From the NCBI RefSeq assembly GCF_015350905.1, contig NZ_JADKRZ010000002.1, positions 558,001 to 622,000 of the forward strand: DNA of 64,000 bases, read 5' to 3'. A model generated the notes under the pieces. The model was not told where the DNA came from and ran no database searches. It saw only the letters and a program-made list of their open reading frames with translations. Made by a program: the position numbers and the translations under genes. Source of the DNA: Curtobacterium sp. VKM Ac-2865 (lineage in GTDB: Bacteria; Actinomycetota; Actinomycetes; Actinomycetales; Microbacteriaceae). Positions 17,837 to 26,449 of this stretch are shown here, one piece after another (position 1 is the stretch's first letter; the number at the start of each line of letters is the position of its first letter).

Positions 17837-18580
17837 GTGACCACGACCGCGACCGCAGCCGGCACGGACGAGCGGGACACGGCCTCCCGGCCCGTCTACC
17901 GCCTGACGAACGTGAGCAAGACGTACCAGCAGGGGAAACGGACCGTCAGCGCCCTGCGGGACGTCGACCTGGTGGTCCCCGCGGGGCAGCTCGTGGCGAT
18001 CCAGGGGCCGACCGGCGGCGGGAAGTCGACGCTGCTGCAGATGCTCGGCGCGCTCGACCGGCCGAGCGCGGGATCGGTGGAGCTCGCCGGTCGTGACGTG
18101 GCGACCCTCGGCGACCGGGCGCTGACCGACCTGCGGGCCACCGAGATCGGCTTCGTCTTCCAGAGCTTCAACCTGATCCCGACCCTGACCGCGCTCGAGA
18201 ACGTCGAAACGGCGTTCGCGGGCTCGCTGGCGAAGCAGTCCCGGCACCAGGTGCGCCGACGTGCCACCGAGGCGCTGCAGGAGGTCGGCCTCGGCGAACG
18301 CCTGGACCACCTGCCCGCTGAGCTCTCGGGCGGGCAGCAGCAGCGCGTCGCGATCGCCCGCGCGCTCGTGAAGGACCCGCGGGTGCTCCTGGCGGACGAA
18401 CCGACGGGGGCGCTCGACGAGGGCACCCGCGATGAGATCATGGCGATCATCGAGCGGCAGTGGCGTGACCGCGGCCTCACCGTCGTGATCGTCACGCACG
18501 ACTCGTGGGTCGCGGGGCGCGCCGAGCGGCGGCTGCTCCTGCAGCAGGGGCAGGTGCGCGAGCTGCCGCCGCGCCCCTGA
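17837..18580 (+). CDS. ABC transporter ATPase, MacB/LolD type, 247 aa
   Basis: ATPase partner of the preceding permease. Walker A GPTGGGKST, signature LSGGQQQR, Walker B VLLADEPTGALD and the H-loop VIVTHD are intact. The GTG at 17837 is chosen because AAGGAG lies six bases ahead and the length then fits the LolD/MacB ATPase family; an ATG at 17783 overlapping the permease stop (TGATG) would add an unstructured 18-residue N-terminus and cannot be excluded. A 59-bp hairpin follows. Confidence 0.92.
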   Translation: MTTTATAAGTDERDTASRPVYRLTNVSKTYQQGKRTVSALRDVDLVVPAGQLVAIQGPTGGGKSTLLQMLGALDRPSAGSVELAGRDVATLGDRALTDLRATEIGFVFQSFNLIPTLTALENVETAFAGSLAKQSRHQVRRRATEALQEVGLGERLDHLPAELSGGQQQRVAIARALVKDPRVLLADEPTGALDEGTRDEIMAIIERQWRDRGLTVVIVTHDSWVAGRAERRLLLQQGQVRELPPRP

Positions 18581-18596
18581 CGCGGCCGACCCACGG

Positions 18597-18655
18597 TGAC
18601 CGCCTGGAGGCCCGGTGCGGGTCCACGAGACCGGCACCGGGCCTCCAGGCGGTCA
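18597..18655. repeat. Long dispersed palindrome, probable bidirectional terminator
   Basis: TGACCGCCTGGAGGCCCGGTGC pairs almost perfectly with the arm ending at 18655. It sits between convergent genes (ABC ATPase on plus, TolB-like on minus) and belongs to the GGAGGC(C/T)CGGTG family. Confidence 0.75.
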
Positions 18656-18679
18656 TGTCCAGGCGCTCGGGCGGGACGC

Positions 18680-19618
18680 TCAGCCGGCGACGGGGTAGTC
18701 GCAGTACGCGAACCACATCGAGTCCGGGGCCCACGGCGGCACGTTGACCGTCCCCTGGCCGCCGTCGAGCGCGACGAGGGTCTCGGGCAGGACCGCGATC
18801 CGGGCACCGCGCACCAGGGTCCCCGGCAGCAGCCGGAGCTCCACGCGGTGGTCGGCCGGGTGGCCCTGCACGCCGGGCTCGTACGACAGGTACAGCAGGT
18901 GCGCGCCGTCGGGCGAGACGTGCGGGAACCAGTTCACGCGGTCGTCGGTCGTGATCTGCACGGGGTCGCTCGAGCCCGCGCGCAGGGCGACCAGCTGCGC
19001 GGTCCCGGGGGTGAAGCGCTCCGAGTTGTACACGAGCACGTCGCCGGCGAACGAGCAGCCGTCCGTCGGGTGCTCGTCCCGCGTCACGAAGGTGGTGTCC
19101 CCGGAGGTCGGGTCGACGAGTGCCACGTCGGTGGTCCAGACGCCGTCCTCGGACAGCTCGCCGACGATGGCCGCGAGCGAGGACCCGTCCGGTGCGATGC
19201 CGTGCAGGTAGTACTTGCGGGCGACGGGCAGCGCCTGAGCGACGTCGGTGATCCGCTCGCTGGGGCCGCCGGCGGGCAGCGGCACGCGGTAGAGCTCGCC
19301 GTTCCGGGCGCTCACCACGACCGACGTGCCGGACGGGTCGAGCACGTGGTCGTTGTTGATCTCGTCGACGCCGTCCATCGGCACGGGCACGAGCGCGGTC
19401 TCGTCGAGCACGGTGTCGTCCCCGGGTGCGGGCAGCGGCAGCAGCCACAGGTCGCCGTTGCCGTTCAGCACGAGGGTGTGGTCGTCGAGCACGTTCGGGG
19501 CCTCGACGAGCACCGTGTCGGACGCGAACACGAGCCGTGCGGTCCTGGTGGCGACGTCGTACACGTGCACGCGGCTGGTCTGTCCGGGCAGCAGCTGCCG
19601 CCCCCTGGTGTCGCTCAT
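18680..19618 (-). CDS. TolB-like beta-propeller protein, 312 aa
   Basis: Repeats of about 40-45 residues with the pattern of TolB/WD40-like (PD40) blades are visible, for example NWFPHVSPDGAHLLYLSYEP and HGIAPDGSSLAAIV, suggesting a six-bladed propeller. There is no signal peptide, so unlike TolB it should stay in the cytosol. The ATG at 19618 has AGGAGG upstream. It follows the sugar ABC permease genes after a hairpin; similar propeller proteins are often annotated near carbohydrate catabolic genes, for example oligogalacturonate lyase-like. No function can be assigned. Confidence 0.75.
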   Translation of the reverse strand: MSDTRGRQLLPGQTSRVHVYDVATRTARLVFASDTVLVEAPNVLDDHTLVLNGNGDLWLLPLPAPGDDTVLDETALVPVPMDGVDEINNDHVLDPSGTSVVVSARNGELYRVPLPAGGPSERITDVAQALPVARKYYLHGIAPDGSSLAAIVGELSEDGVWTTDVALVDPTSGDTTFVTRDEHPTDGCSFAGDVLVYNSERFTPGTAQLVALRAGSSDPVQITTDDRVNWFPHVSPDGAHLLYLSYEPGVQGHPADHRVELRLLPGTLVRGARIAVLPETLVALDGGQGTVNVPPWAPDSMWFAYCDYPVAG

Positions 19619-19651
19619 GGGTCCATCCTCCTGGGTCGAGCGGAAACGAGA

Positions 19652-19709
19652 CTCGGCCCGGCGGACGTCCTGCGGGGTCTGCACCCCGCACGATGTCCGC
19701 CGAGCCGAG
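19652..19709 (-). terminator. Hairpin between sugar permease genes and the TolB-like gene
   Basis: CTCGGCCCGGCGGAC...GCGGGG pairs with CCCCGC...GTCCGCCGAGCCGAG, with one internal loop. It follows the permease stop by 24 bases, so it probably terminates or processes the sugar operon transcript. Confidence 0.7.
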
Positions 19710-19732
19710 ACTCGGTCGGGCGTGCGGCCGCC

Positions 19733-20572
19733 CTACTTCACCGCACCGGCGGTCAGGCCGGCGACGAACTGCCGCTGGACCACGAGGAAGGCGATGACGA
19801 CGGGGATGCTCACCACGAGGCTCGCCGCCATGATCTGGTTCCAGTACACGTTCGTCTGCGTCGAGTACTGCTGCAGACCGACCGCGAGCGTCTGCCCGTT
19901 GCCGTTCGTCATGACCGAGGCGAAGAGGACCTCACCCCACGCCGTCATGAACGAGTAGATGCCGACCGCCACCAGACCCGGGCGGGCCGACGGCAGGATG
20001 ATCCGGAACAGTGCGCCCATCGGGCCCGAGCCGTCGACCATCGCGGCCTCGTCGAGCTCACGCGGGATCGTCTCGAAGTAGCCCGCGAGCATCCAGATCG
20101 AGAACGGCAGCGTGAAGGTCAGGTACGTGATGATCAGGCCGAGCCAGCTGCCGACGAGCTGGATGCCGAGCGTCTGCCCGAGGTTCGTGAAGATCAGGAA
20201 CAGCGGGAGCAGGAACAGCACGCCGGGGAACATCTGCGTGGAGAGCACCGTCGTGGTGAAGGCGCTCTTGCCCTTGAAGTTCCAGCGCGACACCGCGTAG
20301 GCGGCGAACGTGGCGATGATGAGCGAGAACACCGTCGCGACCGTGCAGACCACGAGCGAGTTGATGAAGTACTGGCCCAGCGGGACGGTCGACCACATGT
20401 CGATGAACGGCTGGAACGTGATCCGCGTGGGGATCCACGTGAAGTCGTTCTGCACGTCCCCGAGCGGCTTGATGGCCGTGGTGATCATCACGTAGAGCGG
20501 GACGACCGTGAAGATCGTCAGGAGCGTCAGGACGACGACCTTGAAGGACTTGGCGCCGACTGTTTCACGCAC
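19733..20572 (-). CDS. Carbohydrate ABC permease (MalG-like), 279 aa
   Basis: Second membrane subunit of a CUT1-type sugar importer with six predicted helices. The EAA loop that contacts the ATPase is visible as ELDEAAMVDGSGPMGALFRI followed by ILPSARPG. The GTG start at 20572 overlaps the end of the first permease gene by eight bases, so the two are translated together. A hairpin follows the stop. Confidence 0.93.
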   Translation of the reverse strand: MRETVGAKSFKVVVLTLLTIFTVVPLYVMITTAIKPLGDVQNDFTWIPTRITFQPFIDMWSTVPLGQYFINSLVVCTVATVFSLIIATFAAYAVSRWNFKGKSAFTTTVLSTQMFPGVLFLLPLFLIFTNLGQTLGIQLVGSWLGLIITYLTFTLPFSIWMLAGYFETIPRELDEAAMVDGSGPMGALFRIILPSARPGLVAVGIYSFMTAWGEVLFASVMTNGNGQTLAVGLQQYSTQTNVYWNQIMAASLVVSIPVVIAFLVVQRQFVAGLTAGAVK

Positions 20573-21557
20573 GGACGGACCTCCGGTTGGTCACGGCGAG
20601 GTAGATGCCGGTCACGATGAGCAGGAAGATGAGGAGCAGCACGCTCATCGCGGCACCGGAGCCGAAGTTCCAGGTGATGAACGACGCGTTGTAGATGTGG
20701 AAGCTGAGCAGGTCGGCTGCCGGCGGCTGCGCGGTGGAGCCGAAGAGCACGAACGGCGTGTTGAAGTCGTTGAACGTCCAGAGGAACATCACGAGCACGA
20801 GCGTCACGTTCACCGGGCGGACCATCGGCAGCGTGATCGAGCGCCACTGGCGGAACGGCTTGGCGCCGTCGACCGATGCGGCCTCGTAGACGTCGGCCGG
20901 CACGGACTGCAGGCCCGCCATCAGCATGAGGAACGCGAAGGGCCAGGTCTTCCAGATCGCCACGACGACCACGGCCACGAAGGCGTTGTTGCCGATGAGC
21001 CAGAACGGCGCCTGGTTGAACAGGTGCAGCTGGTCGACGAGCAGGTGGTTCAGCGCACCGGAGTCACGCTGGAACATGAACTTCCACGTGATGACGCCGG
21101 CGTACATGGGCAGTGCGTACGGCACCAGGAACAGGGTGCGGAACAGGCCGCGACCTCGGAACTCCTTCTGCAGGGCGACCGCTGCCGCCATGCCGAAGCC
21201 CCACGAGAGCCCGACGACGAGCACGGTGAACGCGCACGTGATCAGGAACGAGTTGAGCAGCCCACGGCCGATCGCCTGGTTGAAGTCGATCGCGACGGAG
21301 TAGTTGTGCAGCCCGGCGAACGGCGCGGCACCCCAGTTCGCGATGAAGTACTTGGTGAGCTGCACGAAGCTGATCCAGATGCCGACGAGCATCGGCACGA
21401 TGTGGATGAGCAGCTCGAAGAGGATGGCAGGACCGACGAGGGCGTACGGCAGCCACTGCAGGCGGCGCTTCCCCCTGGGCGGAGGACCCGACAGCGTCGG
21501 GGCCTTCGTGTGCGTCAGGTCGATGGCCTCGGAGTCAGGCAGGACCGTCGTGGACAT
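20565..21557 (-). CDS. Carbohydrate ABC permease (MalF-like), 330 aa
   Basis: First membrane subunit of the importer, with a hydrophilic N-terminal tail of ~30 residues, six helices and the EAA loop VYEAASVDGAKPFRQWRSI followed by TLPMVRP. ATG at 21557 with an AAAGG ribosome site. It lies 101 bp after the binding-protein gene; a GC-rich palindrome in that gap may tune the ratio of binding protein to membrane subunits. Confidence 0.93.
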   Translation of the reverse strand: MSTTVLPDSEAIDLTHTKAPTLSGPPPRGKRRLQWLPYALVGPAILFELLIHIVPMLVGIWISFVQLTKYFIANWGAAPFAGLHNYSVAIDFNQAIGRGLLNSFLITCAFTVLVVGLSWGFGMAAAVALQKEFRGRGLFRTLFLVPYALPMYAGVITWKFMFQRDSGALNHLLVDQLHLFNQAPFWLIGNNAFVAVVVVAIWKTWPFAFLMLMAGLQSVPADVYEAASVDGAKPFRQWRSITLPMVRPVNVTLVLVMFLWTFNDFNTPFVLFGSTAQPPAADLLSFHIYNASFITWNFGSGAAMSVLLLIFLLIVTGIYLAVTNRRSVRA

Positions 21558-21604
21558 GGGCAGGGCCTTTCGGCGTCAGGAGTTCGAGTCTGGTGGTGCG
21601 GGGT

Positions 21605-21644
21605 GGAGGCCCGGGGCGGTCCTGCGGACGCGCCCCGGGCCTCC
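21605..21644. repeat. Dispersed palindrome between binding protein and permease genes
   Basis: GGAGGCCCGGGGCG pairs with CGCCCCGGGCCTCC across an 12-base loop. It is an intra-operon hairpin of the dispersed family; such hairpins often protect the upstream message (inference). Confidence 0.7.
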
Positions 21645-21658
21645 GGGCTGGGTGTGGA

Positions 21659-22960
21659 TCAGCCGTTCGCCTGGGACACCTGGTCCTGGGCGGTCTGCAG
21701 TGCGGACTTGATGTCGCTGGCGGAGACGGTGCCACCGGTCGCGATCTTGGCGAACATGTCGTTCATCGCCTTGCCGACCGTGGACTCGAACTGGTCCTCG
21801 GCGGGCACCAGCGGGAGCGGCTTGGCCTTGTTGTTGTAGATGTCGAGGAACGTCTTCGTCTGCTCGTCAGAGACCGAGTCGGCGGCGGCGGCGAGCACCG
21901 GGAGGGCCGAGTACGGCTTGTCGAGCGTGGTCTGCGTGTTCGCGCTCGTCATGTACTTGACGAACTTGAGCGCGCCGTCCTCGTTCTTCGTGTTCTTGAA
22001 GATCGACAGGTTGATGCCGGCCGGGAAGCTGGCGATGTCCTTGCCACCCGCGGGTGCAGGCAGCGCGACGACGCCGTACTCGTCCGACTTCATCCCGAGG
22101 GAGTCGATCGTGTTGTTCGCGTTGTTCTGGTTGAGGATGAACGCGGCCTTCTTGTTCGCGAAGTCCGTCACCGACTGGGTCGCGTTGTCGTACTGCGCGT
22201 TCGACGGGTTCGCGACCTTCGACACCTGCATGAGGTCGAGGTAGCGCTTGATGCCGTCGACGTTGGCCTTCGAGGTGAAGGTCGGCTTGCCGCTCTTGTC
22301 GAACCACTCGCCGCCGTTCTGCGCCGAGTTGATGAACGCGAAGTGCGCGTTCTCCGTGTACGAACCACCCGCGAGGCTGAAGCCGTACGTGCTGCCCGTG
22401 GTGAGCTTCTTCGCGTCGGCGACCAGGTCCTCCCAGTTGGTGGGCGGCGTGATGTTCGCGTCCTTGAGCATCTGCTTGTTGTAGTACAGGCCGTAGGCGA
22501 GGCCGTAGAGCGGGACGCTCGTGACGGTCTTGCCGGGGGCACCACCGGTGGAGAGCGCGACCTTGCCGAACTTGTCGGCACCGCCGATCGACTTCATCTC
22601 TGAGTCACCGAACTCCTTGAAGGCGCCGGTGGCCTGGAGCGAGGTCGCCCAGGTGTTGCCGATGTTGACGACGTCCGGGCCCTGGCCCGAGGTGACGGCG
22701 GTCTGGATCTTCGTCTGCAGGTCGTTCCAGCCGATGACCTGGAGGTCGACCTTGATCCCGGTCTCCTTGGTGAACTTCTTGAGGACGGGGGTCAGCACCT
22801 CCTTGTCGTTCTGCAGGGACGTGCCCTGGTTCGACGCCCAGTAGGTGAGCGTCTTGGAGTCGCCGGAGGAACCGGACCCTCCGGCGGAGCAGGCTGCGAG
22901 GCCGGTCACGGTGAGTGCCGCAGCCGCGGTGATGGCCAGTGCGCGGGTGACAGTGCGCAT
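21659..22960 (-). CDS. Sugar ABC substrate-binding lipoprotein, 433 aa
   Basis: Extracytoplasmic family 1 solute-binding protein for an oligosaccharide. Signal peptide MRTVTRALAITAAAALTVTG followed by an LAAC lipobox near residue 24, then a Gly/Ser linker. The mature protein reads as a CUT1 binding protein (GPDVVNIGNTWATSLQATG, then ASFPAGINLSIFKNTKNEDG). ATG at 22960 with only a weak AGAGAG ribosome site; a 16-bp tandem repeat lies about 80 bases upstream. With the two permeases it makes an importer lacking its own ATPase, which must be supplied from elsewhere in the genome. Confidence 0.93.
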   Translation of the reverse strand: MRTVTRALAITAAAALTVTGLAACSAGGSGSSGDSKTLTYWASNQGTSLQNDKEVLTPVLKKFTKETGIKVDLQVIGWNDLQTKIQTAVTSGQGPDVVNIGNTWATSLQATGAFKEFGDSEMKSIGGADKFGKVALSTGGAPGKTVTSVPLYGLAYGLYYNKQMLKDANITPPTNWEDLVADAKKLTTGSTYGFSLAGGSYTENAHFAFINSAQNGGEWFDKSGKPTFTSKANVDGIKRYLDLMQVSKVANPSNAQYDNATQSVTDFANKKAAFILNQNNANNTIDSLGMKSDEYGVVALPAPAGGKDIASFPAGINLSIFKNTKNEDGALKFVKYMTSANTQTTLDKPYSALPVLAAAADSVSDEQTKTFLDIYNNKAKPLPLVPAEDQFESTVGKAMNDMFAKIATGGTVSASDIKSALQTAQDQVSQANG

Positions 22961-23040
22961 GACTCTCTACTTTCTCGTCGTTGAGATGGTGCAAGGGGAT
23001 GGTGCTGTGCTCCGGGAGGAGCGGTTCGGGTGCTGCTGTG

Positions 23041-23141
23041 TTCGGTGGTGCGGGTGTTCGGTGGTGCGGGTGTTCGGTGGTGCGGGTGTTCGGTGGTGCG
23101 GGTGTTCGGTGGTGCGGGTGTTCGGTGGTGCGGGTGTTCGG
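23041..23141. repeat. Tandem repeat: six perfect 16-bp units
   Basis: TTCGGTGGTGCGGGTG is repeated exactly six times (23041-23136) followed by TTCGG. It lies between the oxidoreductase stop and the binding-protein start, inside what is probably one transcript. Perfect identity suggests copy number varies between strains. The unit is not a multiple of three and is untranslated. Confidence 0.9.
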
Positions 23142-23145
23142 CAGC

Positions 23146-24303
23146 TCAGACCAGGGTCTGTTCCGCGGGGTCCCAGCCTTCGGTGAGGGTCTGGGACGGC
23201 GACACGGTGCTCGTCACGAGCACCGCCTCGCCACGTTCTGCGGCCTCGGCGATGGAGACCATCACGTCGAGGACGTGGAAGGCGAGGGCCCCGGGGACTC
23301 GGTTCTCCTCGCCGGCACGGAGGGAGCGGGCCAGGTCGACCACGCCGGTCCCCCGCGAGTAGGTGGAGCCGACGGCCGGGATCGTCTCCGGCTCCTCGGA
23401 ACCGAGCGCGTACAGCTCGGTGTCGCCGTCGAAGTTGTTCGGGTCGGGGAAGACGACCGTGCCGGTCTCGCCCGCGATCTCGACGAAGCCGGTCCGGCCG
23501 CGGTCGGACTCGAACGAGAAGACGCTCTGTGCGCTCCCGCCGTCCTCGAACTCGATGAGCGCGGAGTGGTTCGTCGGGACGTCGACCGGGAACTCGGTGC
23601 CGGCCTTGGGGCCCGAGCCGATCGTGCGGGTGGCACGGGACTTCGACGCGGTGGCCGTGACCTTCTTGACCGGGCCGAAGGCCTGGACGAGCGTGGTGAT
23701 GTAGTACGGGCCGATGTCGAACAGCGGGCCGGCGCCGTAGGCGAAGAGGAACTCGGGGCTCGGGTGCCACGACTCCGGGCCGGGGCTCTGGAAGAGCGTC
23801 AGGCCGTTCAGCGGGGTGCCGATGCGACCGTCGCGGATCGTCCGGAGGGCGGTCTGGAGCCCGGCGCCGAGGAAGGTGTCGGGGGCGACGGAGACGGTGA
23901 CGCCCGCTGCGGCTGCGGCGTCACGGAGCTGCGTGGCGCTCTCGCGGTCGAGGGCGTAGGGCTTCTCGCCCCACACGTGCTTGCCGGCGGCGACGGCCTC
24001 GAGGGCCACCTCGACGTGGGCGGCCGGGATGGTCAGGTTGACGACGATCTCGATGTCGTCGTCCGCGAGCAGCTCCGCCACGGTGCCCGAGGCGGGGACG
24101 CCCCACTTCTCGGCCTGGGCGGCGGCGCGCTCCAGGTCGATGTCGGCGATGCAGCGCACCTGCACGTCGGGGAAGACCGTGAGGTTCCCGAGGTACTGGT
24201 CGGAGATGACCCCGGCGCCGATGACGCCGACGCCGACGGGGCCCGTCTTCCGGTTGGTCGCGGTGGTGGGGGCCGACGTGGTGTCGGTCGCGATGTCGGT
24301 CAT
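23146..24303 (-). CDS. Gfo/Idh/MocA-family oxidoreductase, 385 aa
   Basis: NAD(P)-dependent sugar or inositol dehydrogenase. The Rossmann motif VGVIGAGVISDQY is near residue 28 and the family EKPYALD motif, whose Lys is catalytic, is near residue 110. The C-terminal substrate domain is complete. ATG at 24303 overlaps the stop of the TIM-barrel gene upstream as ATGA, so the two are coupled. Together with the isomerase and the transporter it should catabolise the imported sugar; the substrate is not identifiable from sequence. Confidence 0.92.
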   Translation of the reverse strand: MTDIATDTTSAPTTATNRKTGPVGVGVIGAGVISDQYLGNLTVFPDVQVRCIADIDLERAAAQAEKWGVPASGTVAELLADDDIEIVVNLTIPAAHVEVALEAVAAGKHVWGEKPYALDRESATQLRDAAAAAGVTVSVAPDTFLGAGLQTALRTIRDGRIGTPLNGLTLFQSPGPESWHPSPEFLFAYGAGPLFDIGPYYITTLVQAFGPVKKVTATASKSRATRTIGSGPKAGTEFPVDVPTNHSALIEFEDGGSAQSVFSFESDRGRTGFVEIAGETGTVVFPDPNNFDGDTELYALGSEEPETIPAVGSTYSRGTGVVDLARSLRAGEENRVPGALAFHVLDVMVSIAEAAERGEAVLVTSTVSPSQTLTEGWDPAEQTLV

Positions 24304-25046
24304 GCGTGTGCTCCCTGCAGGAATGCGTACGAGTCGGCGACGGCCTGGAACACGTCACCCTCGTGGTCGTCGAGCTCGATCACGTGCTGGGCGTCCGGCG
24401 CCGCGGCGATGATGTCCGCGATCGGCATGATGCCGTTGCCCACGGCGACCTGCTTCGTGTCGTCGTGCGAGCCGTCGCCGTCCTTGACGTGCAGGAACTG
24501 CACCTTGTCGCCGTACTTGCCGATGATCGCCACCGGGTCGTCACCGCCGACCGTGACCCAGTAGGTGTCGAGCTCGAGCACGACGTCGTCGGACAGCGCG
24601 TCGGCGAAGACCTCGTAGGCGCTGACGCCGTCGATGCGGTTCGAGAACTCGAACGCGTGGTTGTGGTAGCCGAGGGTCAGACCGTGGTCGGCGGCGCGGG
24701 GTGCGAGGGCGCTCAGTTCGCGGGCGATCGCCTCGACGTCATCGCGGGTGGTCCAGCGGGCCTCGTCGATGTGCGGGTCGATGAGCGTGCCCGTGCCGAC
24801 CGTCGAGGTGGCGTGGAAGATCTGCTCGAGGTCCTGCTCGCCGGCGTCCAGCAGACGGGCGTGGCCGCTCGGGGCGACGAGGCCGGCGTCCCGCAGGGCG
24901 GTCGCGTACTCGTCGGCGCGGTCGACGTAGCCGAAGAGCTCGACGTTCGTGAAGCCGATGCCGGCGAGGCGCTGCAGCGTGCCGGGCAGATCGGCCGAGA
25001 GCGCGTCACGGACCGTGTAGAGCTGGACCGAAAGCGGTTGGGTCAC
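24300..25046 (-). CDS. Sugar phosphate isomerase/epimerase (xylose-isomerase-like TIM barrel), 248 aa
   Basis: AP-endonuclease-2-type TIM barrel. It begins TQPLSVQLYTVRDALS and shows metal-ligand segments such as LGYHNHAFEF, ELDTYWV and VQFLHVKDGD typical of IolE/hydroxypyruvate-isomerase-like enzymes. The GTG at 25046 is chosen because AGGAGAACACC precedes it; an ATG at 25061 is itself part of that ribosome site. First gene of the minus-strand sugar operon, divergent from the ROK regulator. Confidence 0.88.
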   Translation of the reverse strand: MTQPLSVQLYTVRDALSADLPGTLQRLAGIGFTNVELFGYVDRADEYATALRDAGLVAPSGHARLLDAGEQDLEQIFHATSTVGTGTLIDPHIDEARWTTRDDVEAIARELSALAPRAADHGLTLGYHNHAFEFSNRIDGVSAYEVFADALSDDVVLELDTYWVTVGGDDPVAIIGKYGDKVQFLHVKDGDGSHDDTKQVAVGNGIMPIADIIAAAPDAQHVIELDDHEGDVFQAVADSYAFLQGAHA

Positions 25047-25082
25047 CGGTGTTCTCCTCATCGAGTTGGTGCGGGTCGTCAC

Positions 25083-25131
25083 TGACCGATCGTCACACTA
25101 CGAGTACTTCTGTCGGTCGTCAAGCAGAAGT
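25083..25131. promoter_or_regulatory. Two inverted repeats in the divergent ROK/sugar-operon promoter region
   Basis: TGAC(5 bases)GTCA arms at 25083-25095 and ACTTCTG (25106-25112) with CAGAAGT (25125-25131). They lie in the 144-bp space between the ROK regulator and the operon it faces and are the best candidates for its operators (inference). A third weak pair, AGTG/CACT, lies at 25172-25184. Confidence 0.5.
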
Positions 25132-25190
25132 CCGCAGACGTTCGACGCACTTCGTTGCGTGGCGCATTCGAAGTGTGTTTCACTCGCACC

Positions 25191-26402
25191 ATGGTCGACT
25201 CGGCACGGACGGCAGCGTCGCCTCCGGTCGGGACGAGCGAGCTCTTCCAGATCCTCCGCGACGGTGTGCCGCGGACCCGGTCGGAACTCGCCGCCCTGAC
25301 GGGAGCAGCACGCTCGACCATCGGCGTGCGCCTGGACGCCCTCATCGACGTCGGTCTCGTCGGCGCCGTCGAGACGGCCGCGTCCACGGGCGGACGCCCG
25401 CCCGCCCAGGTCGCGCTCCGGCCCACCTCCCGCCTGGTCATCGCCGCCGACCTCGGCGCCTCCCACGGCCGCGTCGCGGTGACGGACCTCGTCGCACGGC
25501 CGCTCGCCACCCGCGAGGCCCAGATCGACATCGCCGCCGGCCCCGTCCCCACGCTCACCTGGCTCGTGCAGGCCATCGACGAGCTCCTCGACGAGGTCGG
25601 CCGGACCCGCGACGACGTCATCGCGATCGGCATCGGCGTGCCCGGCCCGGTCGAGTTCTCCACCGGACGCCCCGCGAACCCGCCGATCATGCCCGGCTGG
25701 GACGGCTTCGACGTCCCCGCGTGGCTCCGGCAGCACATCCAGGCCCACGTCCTCCTCGACAACGACGTCAACATCGCCGCACTCGGCGAACGGGAGCACG
25801 GCTGGGCAGACGTCGACCACCTGCTCTTCGTCAAGGTCGCCACCGGCATCGGTTCCGGCATCGTGTCCGAGGGCCGACTCCAGCGCGGTGCCCAGGGGAC
25901 CGCGGGCGACATCGGCCACGTCCGGGTGTCCAGCGCCGGCAGCGTCCCCTGCCACTGCGGCAACACCGGCTGCCTCGAGGCCGTCGCGTCGGGCCCCGCG
26001 ATCGCCCGCTCGCTCCGGGCCAAGGGACACGACGTGCACACGAGCGCGGACGTCATCGACCTGGTCACCCGCTCGGACCTCGACGCGATCGGCGCGGTGC
26101 GACAGGCCGGACGCGACATCGGCGAGGTCCTGGCGACGTGCGTGTCGCTGATGAACCCGTCGGTGATCGTCCTCGGTGGCTCGATCACCCAGGCCGGGGA
26201 GCACCTGCTCGCCGGTGTCCGCGAAGTCGTCTACTCCCGCTCGATGCCCCTCGCCACCGAGCACCTCGTCATCGCGCAGTCCCGCGCCGGCGGCATCGCC
26301 GCACTGCAGGGAGCCGCCGCACTCGCCATCGGGTACGCCCTCTCCCCCGCCGGCGTCGACGAGCTCGTCACCTACGCCGAGGGCCGGGAGCTCGTGTCCT
26401 GA
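25191..26402 (+). CDS. ROK-family transcriptional regulator, 403 aa
   Basis: N-terminal winged helix (residues ~15-70: [20 protein letters not shown]) followed by a sugar-kinase-like ROK domain. The zinc motif is intact as [10 protein letters not shown], and [17 protein letters not shown] and GTAGDIGH correspond to sugar-contact segments, so it may still bind sugar. Such proteins (XylR/NagC type) repress catabolic operons until the sugar appears. ATG at 25191 chosen since the upstream reading is not conserved-looking. It is divergent from the isomerase-oxidoreductase-transporter operon, its probable target. Confidence 0.92.
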   Translation: MVDSARTAASPPVGTSELFQILRDGVPRTRSELAALTGAARSTIGVRLDALIDVGLVGAVETAASTGGRPPAQVALRPTSRLVIAADLGASHGRVAVTDLVARPLATREAQIDIAAGPVPTLTWLVQAIDELLDEVGRTRDDVIAIGIGVPGPVEFSTGRPANPPIMPGWDGFDVPAWLRQHIQAHVLLDNDVNIAALGEREHGWADVDHLLFVKVATGIGSGIVSEGRLQRGAQGTAGDIGHVRVSSAGSVPCHCGNTGCLEAVASGPAIARSLRAKGHDVHTSADVIDLVTRSDLDAIGAVRQAGRDIGEVLATCVSLMNPSVIVLGGSITQAGEHLLAGVREVVYSRSMPLATEHLVIAQSRAGGIAALQGAAALAIGYALSPAGVDELVTYAEGRELVS

Positions 26403-26449
26403 CCGCGCGCCGGTTCCGGCACGTCGGTGCGCGGGTGGAGAATCGTCTG

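Noticed and set aside
23041..23141. CRISPR array
   Set aside because: The 16-bp units are directly adjacent with no spacers and no cas genes nearby.
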